64,000 nt of DNA, from contig JAPYXD010000727.1 of the NCBI GenBank assembly GCA_030998225.1, positions 7,440,001-7,504,000 of the forward strand, read 5' to 3'. The notes beneath the pieces were generated by a model. The model was not told where the DNA came from. It made no database searches and saw only the letters and a list, made by a program, of their open reading frames with translations. This document shows positions 54,488 through 64,000 of the stretch, in pieces (position 1 is the first letter of the stretch; every line of letters starts with the position of its first letter). Origin of the DNA: Diplolepis rosae. Taxonomy: Eukaryota > Arthropoda > Insecta > Hymenoptera > Diplolepididae. The position numbers and the translations under genes were made by a program.

Positions 54488-55559
54488 AAATTTAATGTAC
54501 TTAGTGTCTAAGCTGTAAACGTGCAAAAAAAGTTATTAGCACTAACATTAGATTTTTTTGTTTTTGTCTTTTTGGTCTTTTTTAATGATATTTTATAAAC
54601 ATGCAAAACTTATGTGAGAAAGGAAGATGGTAAGCTCCAAGGCATCTAGGAACGAGACCGCTCCAAAACACAGCCTTAAAAAAGTGTGAGAACTCCTATC
54701 TTGCAGATCCGCGAAGAGTGAATCCGCAAACTGCCCCTCCTCAAAGGTACACACGAGAACCACCTATGGACACTGATATCTCCTACAAAATAAACACAGA
54801 TCCTGCAGAAAAAACATCACCATCCACAAGGGGCTTACAACACCCACAAGAAGTAAGCACTTCACAAAATGACAAAACACGAACCCGGACGGAAACAGAT
54901 TTTTCGTTAAGGGGAAAAATCAAAAATTGATAGTTTTTATTTCAATTTCTAATCTTCTATTTTCCTTTAAGACACAGAGGCGGCAGATAGAAGTAGCCAC
55001 ACACTCTGTTTGGTGTCAAAAAGGAAACTGATTTGAGAAGAGAGCAGTACCGTTTGAAAACTAGCGTAAAAATTTTTAATATATACAGTGAAAATTTGTT
55101 GTGGAGGGTCAAGTTACAAACGCATAAACAAACCCCATACACGGTCTATGTTCTGGAAACTCGGGACCCAAGTACGCTTAAGTGTTCGGAGAGCGGAGAG
55201 AGAGAAAGAAGGGTTTCAGACCACATGTTGAGAGAGACCCTCGGAGGAAGTAATTTTGGAATAAAATAAAATGTGATGATTAAAAAAACATATTCTTAGA
55301 AAGAGAGTTGCAAAACAATGAAAAGGGCTATGTCTTATTCAGTTAGTTTATTTAAAAATGCATTATTTTATATTTATAAAAATCTTATATTCATAAAAAT
55401 TTTATATTTATAAAAATTTTATATTTATAAAAATTTTATGTTCGGATTAAAACAAAAATAACATATTTAAGATGGTAAGAATACGTATAAAAATCGCATT
55501 TCTTTTAAAGGTACCACTCGCGTGTGTACGTTATTATGTAGCGTTAATTAAGTAAAGAA

Positions 55560-56200
55560 TGTATTCATAATTTTAAACCGGCGTTGAATCAAAATAATTC
55601 TCAATTGCTTTAAATCAGCGAGAAGTATTAGCGTATGTAATATAGTGAACGCTTCGCGGCTTGTTAATGCGATTTAATATTCGCATCGAACTAACGTTGA
55701 GCAATCTCACATAAGAGACGTTAACTGTTAATAAAAGTCGTATTTATTTCATAAGTAAAACTCGCGTTTATAAATTTTATGTAGCGTTGAGAATGTGTTT
55801 AAAGAATCCATCATTTGATAAACGACACGGGGCGCGAAATTCGAAATTCTTAGAGATTATATTCCGCGAGAAATATTCGCGTATGTAATATGTTGAACGC
55901 TTCGCGGCTTGTTTATGCGAAAATATGTTCACATAGGACTAATCCTGACGAATCTCATATATGAGACGTTAAATATACATAAAATTCGTATTTATTTCCC
56001 AAAAGTAAACTCGCGTGTGAAAATTTTAATGTAGCGTTGAGTACCTGTTGAAAGAATCCATCATTCGGTAAACGGCACGGGGCGCGAAACTCAAAAATCT
56101 CAGAGATTATATTCCGCGAAAAGTATTCGCGTATTTAATATATAGAATGCTTTGCGGCTTGTTTATGCGAATTGATGTTCACATAGTAAGACGTTTAAAA
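55560..56200. repeat. ~249-bp tandem units in copy B
   Basis: GCGTATGTAATAT...AACGCTTCGCGGCTTG recurs at 55631, 55879 and 56129, with TGTAGCGTTGAG and GGCACGGGGCGCGAAA in between. Related words occur in copy A (32457-32500). Confidence 0.7.
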
Positions 56201-57241
56201 ATAAATACGATTTTTATGTATATTTAACGTCTCATATATGAGATTGGTCAGGATTAGTCCTATGTGAACATATATTCGCATAAACAAGCCGCGAAGCGTT
56301 CAATATATTACATACGCGAATATTTCTCGCAGAATATAATCTCGGAGAATTTTGAATTTCGCGCCCCGTGTCGTTTATCAAATGATGGATTCTTTCAACA
56401 GGTACTCAACGCTACATAAAATTTTTACACAGGCGAGTTTTATTTATGACATAAATACGACTTTTATTAACAGTTAACGTCTCTTATGTCTTATGTCTCT
56501 CTCAACATGTGGTCTGAAACCCTTCTTTCTCTCTCTCCGCTCTCCGAACACTTAAGCGTACTCGGGTCCCGAGTTTCCAGGACAGACCGTGTATGGGGTT
56601 TGTTTATGCGTTTGTAACTTGACCCTCCACAACAAATTTTCACTGTATATATTAAAATTTTACGCTAGTTTTCAAACGGTACTGCTCTCTTCTCAAATCA
56701 GTTTCCTTTTTGACACCAAACAGAGTGTGTGGCTCCTTCTATCTGCCGCCTCTGTGTCTTAAAGGAAAATAGAAGATTAAAAATTGAAATAAAAACTATC
56801 AATTTTTTATTTTTCCCCTTAACGAAAAATCTGTTTCCGTCCGGGTTCGTGTTTTGTGATTTTGTGAAGTGCTTACTTCTTGTGGGTGTTGTGAGCCCCT
56901 TGTGGATGGTGATGTTTTTTCTGCAGGATCTGTGTTTATTTTGTAGGAGATATCAGTGTCCATAGGTGGTTCTCGTGTGTACCTTTGAGGAGGGGCAGTT
57001 TGCGGATTCACTCTTCGCGGATCTGCAAGATAGGAGTTCTCACACTTTTTTAAGACTGTGTTTTGGAGCGGTCTCGTTCCTAGATGCCTTGGAGCTTACC
57101 ACCTTCCTTTCTCACATAAGTTTTGCATGTTTATAAAATATCATTAAAAAAGACCAAAAAAACAAAAACAAAAAAATCTAATGTTAGTGCTAATAACTAT
57201 TCTTGCACGTTTACAGCTTAGAAACTAAGTACATTAAATTT

Positions 57242-57282
57242 GGCACTAAAGAGGGCCCCCATTTGTGGCCGAAACGTTTGCC
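57242..57282 (+). ncRNA. Hammerhead-like motif, core mutated
   Basis: Stems and GAAA are intact, but the first box reads CTAAAGA instead of CTGAAGA. The changed G is an essential core base, so it is probably inactive. Confidence 0.5.
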
Positions 57283-57391
57283 TTTTTCATCCCTACAATA
57301 TATTTTCTGCCCCTTTAAAAATTTTTTGATATGTTTTCTTGAACATTGTTTTTTAATGAAAAATTATGACCCAATGCCAATATAAATAAAG

Positions 57392-57530
57392 TAGATTGAA
57401 AATTGGATATATTTTGATATAAGAAAATTTTTAAGTTTGATATTTTAAGCTTTCGTTTGGCAAAAATAGGTCTCACAAAATATGACAAAATAGGAAAAAG
57501 TAACTTGGATCAAATAAAAAAAATCTGCCC
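57392..57530. repeat. Continuation of the 59.6-kb repeat
   Basis: AAATTTTTAAGTTTGATATT and GTAACTTGGATCAAAT match 59725-59816 and 13600-13690. It is interrupted at an A-run by the inverted CATTCTCATC element. Confidence 0.65.
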
Positions 57531-59023
57531 GCTTTGCGGGCACATTCTCATCGCGGCAGCTCGCTTCGCTCGCAAGTTTGAGCGCGCCTAGGGCGCGCGA
57601 TTCGATCGTCGCGCCTCGCGCTCCGGAATTTTTGAACGTCGTCCTTCGCGCTCCGTTCTTTCTGGACCTCGCGCTGCAGCAGACTGAAGCTCAAACCAAT
57701 TTTATAATAAAATTACAGATGATATGAATTACACATTTTTTCAAAGTCACTCTATTTCTTTTTGAATTTAAGTGAAACAGGAGATTCAATTTACTTAAGG
57801 CTCTATCAGCCTTAAGGAACACATTCTCATCATGACACTCGCGCTTCGCGCTCGATTTTCTGTATACATTTCAGTAACTTTTTAATAAATTACATGATTA
57901 AAATAATTTATTTTCTTCCAAATCTCTCAAAAAGAAAAAACAATCCTGGACTTTATTTAAGGAAACGATTTTGCAGAACAATGCTTATTTCGTATCTCAC
58001 ATATTTTGGTGAAAAAAATCGAATTTTTTTAATATTAAAAATCAAAACATAAAATATACATTCTGTCCCGAAATGTCTTAATGAGAATTTGTAAACCTCA
58101 TTTAGGCAAACCATTTTCCATATAAACATTTTTATAAACAAATTGCTGTATTTGATAATAATTAATTCAATTTCAAAAATAGGAAACGGTCAAGTTGTAG
58201 AGAATCTTTTTTCTAAAAAAATGAACTATAATTTATTAGAATCGCATAATTTTCAAAAATTTGACTCGAAGCGACAAGAAAATAAGTTTGGGCAAAAATA
58301 AAATTTAATAATAACATTATTTTTTTATGTTTCAAATTTTTTTCATGAAAAATAATCTTTTCTCATTCAAATTGGCCCTTCAATAATAATGTTGCTATTC
58401 TTGAAAGCAAAATTATCTATTTTTTTCTGAGGTCTAATTTTCGTGATCGTACTACCTTAAGGAAACGATTTTGCAGAAGAACGCTTATTTCGTATCTCAC
58501 ATATTTTGGTGAAAAAAATCGAATTTTTTTAATATTAAAAATCAAAACATAAAATATACATTCTGTCCCGAAATGTCTTAATGAGAATTTGTAAACCTCA
58601 TTTAGGCAAACCATTTTCCATATAAACATTTTTTTGTATCTCACATATTTTATCGAAAAAATGTAATTTTTGAATTTTAATCGTATTTTTTGGAAATGAA
58701 ACGAAAAATATACGTTTTATCAGAAACACAAAAGTAGTGCTAAATCCCTCAATTTTGATTGGATGTGGCTGTTTAACGAACTAGTCGTTACTTTTCGGCT
58801 CCGATAATGTTTACCAAAGCTCAATTCAATCTGATAATTCTATCGAGAGTTATGCCGCACACGACCTACTACAGACAGACAGACAGACAGACAGAGACAG
58901 ACAGACACTTTCGTAAAAACCATTTTTTCTGACTCAGGGGGTCTCAAAACAGAAAGATTTGATGAAAATTTCGAAAGTCATTTTTCACATAAAACCAATA
59001 CCTTCTCATCCATGATGAGAATG
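57531..59023. mobile_element. CATTCTCATC-family element, inverted, full-length
   Basis: It starts at TCTGCCCGCTTTGCGGGC (the terminal hairpin of the family) and ends CATGATGAGAATGT, the reverse of the 16473 start. It lies between A-runs in the flanking repeat, which could be the target duplication. It contains several hairpins with the core GCTTCGC/GCGAAGC, a duplicated internal block (57957-58130 and 58455-58630) and a (GACA)n tract at 58871-58908. Confidence 0.75.
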
Positions 59024-60362
59024 TAAAAAGTTGCTCAATGATAAAAATTCCTTTTATTTGGGGAAGACTTGAAATGACTAATTTTATGGAGACAGTGGGT
59101 CTTCCTAATTATTTGAAGAATGGGCAAAAAAAATTTATTTTTCTGTACTTTTGATATATTTTATTGGAAGATTCTAATGTTTCATTAAACTAAAAGTGAA
59201 ATCGTAAATTTCCGTGCGTTCGAAATTTGTTCATGAAATAAAATTTGTCTTATTTTCAACGATATAATTAGTAAAATTTGTATGTTTCAATTATTCATCT
59301 ATTTCATGAAAAATTCTTTGTTATTCAATGAGTTGATTATGATCGTAAAAATGATGAAATTATTGTTTCCATTGATGTGGCTTGTGCAATATGTTCAGGG
59401 ATTACTTTCAAACTAGACCAAATTTAAGAAAGCCTTGTTCAAAGAGAAATAAACCGGTCGTGAATATAAAAAATGAATACCTTAATTATTTTTATTAGTT
59501 TTATAGACGTAAATATCGAAACTCTGTTTGATAGACGAAATTCGTTCCAATTGAATTATCGTGATATGAAGGAAGACAAATCAACTTATCAATTGTATAC
59601 TATCTTGGCATTACTAAAAAACTTAAGTTTTTTAAATTATTTAATGTTGCACTTCGCCCTGATAAAAAATTTATATTCTAGTGTTTATCAAATTTGTAAA
59701 CAAAATTGGATATATTTTGATGCAAGAAAATTTTTAAGTTTGATATTTTAGGCTTTAGTTTGTCAAAAGTAGGTCTCACAAAAGTTGACAAAATAAGAAA
59801 AAGTAACTTGGATTAAATGAAAGAAAGAAAGAAAGTTGCTTAATGTCCAAAGTTTCTTTTATTTATGGAAGACTTGACATGACTAAGTTGATGGAGACAT
59901 TGGTTCTTAATTATTTGAAGAATGTGCAAAAAAAATGTATTTCTCTGTATTTCTGATATATTTTATTGGAAGACTAATGTGTCAATAAACTAGAAGTGAA
60001 ATCGTAAAATAAGTACAAGAGTAAAATTAAATGGAAACTCAGTAAACCTTCGAAAGACAATACGAAAACCGCAAAGCAAGGTCTTGATATTTTGTGTATA
60101 CAGCTGACAAAATTTAAGCATAATTTAACAAATACGTTACGCAATGTTTCACAATTTGTCATTGAAAATGTCAATATTCGTAAAAGGCTGGTGGCACCTT
60201 TTTCCTATCTGGAGATGCTATCTATCTTGCTCAATTCTCTGTTCTAAAAATTATAGAAAGATAAATTTTGTACCTAGAAAACTGCGTAGAAAAAGACATA
60301 GGAAACTACGTCAGAAATTACGTCGTTTTCTATCGCGATTTCCGACGTAACGTCAGTTCCCA
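59024..60362. repeat. Composite dispersed repeat, copy 2
   Basis: 59215-59400 matches 14400-14590. 59570-60360 matches 13460-14225 closely. It ends where the 60363 element is inserted in TCAGTTCC|TACGTAGC. No coding sequence was found. A 92-codon frame (59473-59751) is AT-driven. Confidence 0.7.
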
Positions 60363-60636
60363 CACGGAAAAAATAAGTACTGGGAAATTTACATGACAGA
60401 ATGCTCGACTTTCAGATACGTTCAAAAGTTACTTAAAATTAAAAGTACCGTTCTTGTACAATTAGATCAATAATCCTGGAAAATATTTTTACGAATTAAT
60501 ATGAAATTCTGAATATAGGTAGATAGAGCCCACACAGCACTCGTGCATGAAAACTTCATAGCCAGTCAATGAAATTTTTATGGACTATCAAAGGCAATAA
60601 GAAACAAAAATTATTTTCGCAAGCTGTCTTTTTTTT

Positions 60637-61829
60637 ACATTCTCATCATGGATGAGAAGGTATTGGTTTTATGCGAAAAATGACTTTCGAAATTTTCATC
60701 AAATCTTTACGTTTTGAGACCCCATGAGTCAGAAAAAATGGTTTTTACGAAAGTGTCTGTCTGTCTGTAGTAGGTCGTGTGCGGCATAAATCTCTACAAA
60801 TTATCCTGATAACATTTTTTGATTAAATCAAAATTAGAAATGTTACAGCATATTCAAATTCGAAAAAAGTCAATATAAAAATTCCATTTTCCAGTTAAAT
60901 TATACGAGATACGAAAAAACGTTATGATACAATATTATTTTCTACATAAAGACCTACAAATTTGAATTGTAACATTTTTTCATAAGATGCATAGTTTTCT
61001 TTATAATTAAAAAAACAACTATTGAAAATCCAAAATTCAATTTTTTAACAGTAATATGTAAAATACGAAAAGAACGTAAGAATACAAAGTTGTTCATTTC
61101 AAAAAGATCTATAAAATTTTGTCTAATTTTGTCTAAGTTTAAAATTCAAAAATGCCATTTTTTAGACAAAATATGTGAGATACAAAAAAAACGTTTATAT
61201 GGAAAATTGTTTGCCTAAATGACGTTTACAAATTCTCATTAAAACATTTCGGGACAGGATGTATATTTTAATTTTTTGATTTTTAATATTGAAAAAATTC
61301 GATTTTTTTCACCAAAATATGTGAGATACGAAATAAGCGTTGTTCTGCAATATCGTTTCTTTAAATAAAGTCTACGATTGTTTTTTCTTTTTGAGAGATT
61401 TGGAAGAAAATAAATTAATTTAATCATGTAATTTATTAAAAAGTTACTGAAATGTATACAGAAAATCGAGCGCGAAGCGCGAGCGTCATGATGAGAATGT
61501 GTTCCTTAAGGCCGATAGAGCCTTAAGTAAATTGAATCTCCTGTTTCACATAAATTCAAAAAGAAATAGAGTGACTTTGAGAAAATGTGTAATTCACATC
61601 ATCTGTAATATTATTATAAAATTGGTGTGAGCTACAGTATCAAATTATAAGAAATAAACTTGAATGTATGCGAAGAGTACAAGACCGAGCGCGAAGCGCG
61701 AGGTCCAGAAGGAACGGAGCGCGAAGCGTGACGATCGAATCGCGCGCCCTCGGCGCGCTCAAACTTGCGAGCGAAGCGAGCTGCGCGCTAAGCGCGCGAT
61801 GAGAATGTGCCCGCGAAGCGGGCAGATTT
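60637..61829. mobile_element. CATTCTCATC-family element, full-length
   Basis: It runs from CATTCTCATCATGGATGAG to the terminal hairpin GCCCGCGAAGCGGGC plus AGATTTTT, inserted in a T-run. The 3' quarter (61460-61829) carries GCGAAGC cores at several places inside longer palindromes, the CTTAAGGC...GCCTTAAG hairpin, and two ATGAGAATG words. No protein is encoded. Confidence 0.8.
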
Positions 61830-61889
61830 TTATATACTATTTTATTGATTTTTATTACAAATTATATTACCGCTGTTGAAATTAATATT

Positions 61890-61967
61890 ACGTTGATAGG
61901 ATTCGAACCTTAACTTTTACCTAACCTACATGTATAACGCAGTTTAAACCGCACGGCTACCGAAGCA
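61890..61967 (-). repeat. tRNA-like module, second copy
   Basis: B-box GGTTCGAATCC (61909-61899) and GGTAGCCGTGCGG (61961-61949) as at 12938-13028, with 10-12 bp less between them. The same comments apply. Confidence 0.5.
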
Positions 61968-62601
61968 CTTGCGATACTTCTCAAAAAATGTTGGGTACAT
62001 TTTATCCTTTGAAAATGCAGGGCCGTGTAAGAAATTGCTGCGCCTTGTTTCGCCATCAATTTTATATAAGGCTAACAAAAGTTTTTAAATGAAGAGACTT
62101 TTAATAAATTAATTACTGAATTCTAAAATATCAAATATAAGAATTTCATAATTTCTGAAGTTTATGTAAATTTACAAAGTAATAAAAATTTTGCGTATCT
62201 AAAAAACTGACATTGACAGCTACGCATCGTACCACTAAAAATTTCACAAGACTTTCAAGCGCAGTTCAAGAATTTTTCTTTGATTTGTATAGCAGGTATT
62301 TATCTCTTCCTAATCAAATTATTCTATCCAAACTCTTTTAAAACGTGAAGCACTCTGTAGAAGAAGTATTATTTGCCTTTCTATAATTTTTTCAAAAACT
62401 ATACAATAAAATTTGAAAGAATTTCATTCATTGACTGTGCTTGAATTAATCTAGGACATTCTTTCTTTTTTTCGATGAAGTTCTAAGCTTCTTAATGAAA
62501 AGTATATAGGATCTTCGGAAAAATTTGTCCTGTCCAAAAGTCGAGGACTGTCAAGTAAATTTCCCAGTACTTATTTTTCCGTGTACGTAGCTAACTACAT
62601 C

Positions 62602-63428
62602 TATTGAAAATCCAAAATTCAATTTTTTAACAATAATATGTGAAATACGAAAAAAACGTAAGAATACAAAGTTGTTCGTTTCAAAAAGATCTACAAGTTT
62701 TGTCTCACACAGTTTATGAAAAAACATATATTTTTCGTTTCAATTCCAAAAAATACGATTAAAATTCAATAATTCCATTTCTTAGACAAAATATATGAGA
62801 TACATAAAAAAAGTTTAGATGAAAAATTATTTGCCTAAATGAGGTCTACACATTCTTATCGAGAAATTTCTGGACAGGATGTATATTTTAATTTTTTGAT
62901 TTTTAATATTGAAAAAATTCGATTTGTTTCACCAAAATATATGAGATACGAAATAAGCGTTGTTCTGCAAAATCGTTTCCTTAAATAAAGTCTACGATTG
63001 TTTTTCCTTTTTGAGATATTTGGAACAAAATAAATTTATCAATAATCATGTAATTTATTAAAAAGTTACAAAAATGCATACAGAAAATCGAGCGCGAAGC
63101 GCGAGTGTCATGATGAGAATGTGTTCCTTAAGGCCGATAGAGCCTTAAGTAAATTGAATTTCCTGTTTCACTTAAATTCAAAAAGAAATAGAGTGACTTT
63201 GAGAAAATGACTAATTTAAATTATCTTTAATATCATTAAATTGGTTTGAGCTTCAGTATTAAATTATAAGAAATAAACTTAAACGTATGCCAAGAGCACA
63301 AGACCGAGCGCGAAGCGCGAGGTCCAGAAAGAACGGAGCGTGAAGCGCGACGATCGAATCGCGCGCCCTAGGCGCGCTTAAACTTGCGAGCGAAGCGCGC
63401 AACGAGAATGTGGCCGCGAAGCGGGCAG
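62602..63428. mobile_element. CATTCTCATC-family element, 5' truncated
   Basis: It begins abruptly within the family (CTATTGAAAATCCAAAATTC, cf. 61018) and ends with the hairpin CCGCGAAGCGG then GCAGATTTTTTT. Insertion was accompanied by loss of about 36 bp of target relative to 14240-14285. Confidence 0.75.
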
Positions 63429-64000
63429 ATTTTTTTATGTAGTTTTTTACGTCGTTTCATACATCAGAATTTGAGATAGGGGCATTTATTAAAATCGTAC
63501 CGTTTTTGAAAAATTGATGTTTTGTTAAGATAAAAGTTTTTATATATATTGATATTGAGGAAAGTAGATGGGAATTTTGTTGTGAAATAAAATTTTTTCT
63601 ATTTTCAACGATATAATTAATAAAATTTGTATGTTTCAATTATTCATCTATTTTATGAGAAATTCATTGTCATTTAATGAGTTGATTATGATTGTAAAAA
63701 TGATGAAATCATTATTTCTATGGACGTGGCTTGAGCAATACGTTCAGGGATACCTTTAAACAAGAGCAAATTCACACTCGAAGCTTAACACTCCATTTTT
63801 CTTCGTGAATGCATCACAGTTCGGTAAACTTCAATAATGTACAGTATAGTTTCAAAATGTACGTCACAAATTATTATAATAATATTGAATAATCTCCAAC
63901 TTGTTCGTATGTCCCAATTTTGCTCAAAAGATGAGTAAAGATTCTTGAACTATTTTTTTCCGTGTATGGATACCATAAACAAACTCTGATGAACGTGATT
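63429..64000. repeat. Copy of 14280-14850 repeat
   Basis: Nearly identical to 14285-14850, including the CCGTG terminus (63948-63965). It continues beyond the window edge. Confidence 0.8.

Larger units (their letters stand above)
54338..57391. mobile_element. Penelope-like palindromic element, copy B
   Basis: Outer ends TATATTGGCATTGGGTCATA and complement. Each arm has a hammerhead motif, blocks homologous to copy A (GGGTCAAGTTACAAACGCAT; GAGAGCGGAGAGAGAGAAAG) and, in the left arm, ~249-bp tandem units. The hinge is near 56200. The right arm lacks about 270 bp of the left. No protein-coding domain is present. The frames at 54718-54930 and 56799-57011 are the same sequence on opposite strands. 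Confidence 0.6.
60363..62583. mobile_element. CACGG-ended TIR element with nested insertion
   Basis: CACGGAAAAAATAAGTACTG and complement at 62564-62583 extend to about 32 bp. Comparison with 14222-14240 gives the empty site TTCC-TA-CGTAGC, so the duplication is TA (left copy mutated to CA). The interior matches 12760-13460, including the tRNA-like module. A CATTCTCATC element is nested at 60637-61829. Without it the element is about 1.0 kb. Confidence 0.85.

Noticed and set aside
54718..57011. Two near-identical 70-codon ORFs (54718-54930 and 56799-57011)
   Set aside because: They are the two inverted arms of one palindromic element read on opposite strands. They show no domain.
60637..61829. 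Helitron assignment for the CATTCTCATC family
   Set aside because: A terminal GC hairpin is present, but there is no CTRR end, no 5' TC start, and insertions appear to be in A/T-runs with possible duplication.
1..64000. CRISPR array, operons or prokaryotic genes
   Set aside because: No regularly spaced short repeats with unique spacers. Gene structure, TEs and introns are eukaryotic.

Overview
The window is AT-rich eukaryotic chromosomal DNA dominated by transposable elements. It most likely comes from an insect. The evidence is a copia-type LTR element primed by the initiator-tRNA internal fragment, a Ty3/gypsy element, mariner relics, Penelope-type hammerhead motifs, many foldback elements, and one spliced host gene with long TE-filled introns. 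Nothing looks prokaryotic: there are no operons, no dense long ORFs and no CRISPR arrays.

The one host gene I can support is on the minus strand, from 48452 down to 26200, with polyadenylation signal AATAAA at 26066-26061. Five exons join in perfect phase: 48452-48395 (signal peptide), 43035-42731, 28826-28575, 28496-28343 and 26831-26200. They give a predicted secreted protein of about 466 residues. It has a trypsin-like (S1) fold whose three catalytic residues are all replaced, followed by a long basic, then His/Asn/Gln/Met-rich repetitive tail. Introns 1 and 2 (5.4 and 13.9 kb) hold most of the TEs in the central third of the window.

Layout. 1-4945: foldback element with three tandem ~867-bp units and an inverted arm. 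4985-11260: dispersed repeat split by a Ty3/gypsy element (6660-10629, TSD ATTG). 11261-15770: further repeats, among them one carrying a tRNA-like module. 15774-16220: low-complexity and unassigned coding-like fragments. 16473-17745: a copy of the 'CATTCTCATC' family. 18456-19013: a near-perfect foldback element. 19135-20013: a mariner relic broken by a CACGG-ended element. 20514-20554: a hammerhead-ribozyme-like motif. 20849-21882: another CACGG-ended element. 22648-23290: a solo LTR. 26.2-48.5 kb: the host gene, whose introns contain a Penelope-like palindrome (30266-33723) with a mariner inside, a stack of nested elements (palindrome, then MITE, then copia, then a second MITE, 34785-42055), and a 3.5-kb DNA transposon with ~470-bp TIRs and a decayed spliced transposase (44687-48161). 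48668-52497: TIR elements, a hAT-type MITE, a tRNA-like module, a relative of the 1-4945 element interrupted by a Tc1-like palindrome, and hairpin tandem repeats. 52840-64000: further copies of the families seen at 5-17 kb, plus a second Penelope-like palindrome (54338-57391).

The most unusual signals are four. (1) Hammerhead cores at the ends of two palindromic elements, plus one intact copy at 20514-20554. (2) A family of elements with CACGG/CACTG termini and TA target duplications, inferable from three reconstructed empty sites. (3) A GC-rich family studded with the mini-hairpin core GCGAAGC. (4) The catalytically dead S1 protein with its repetitive tail.
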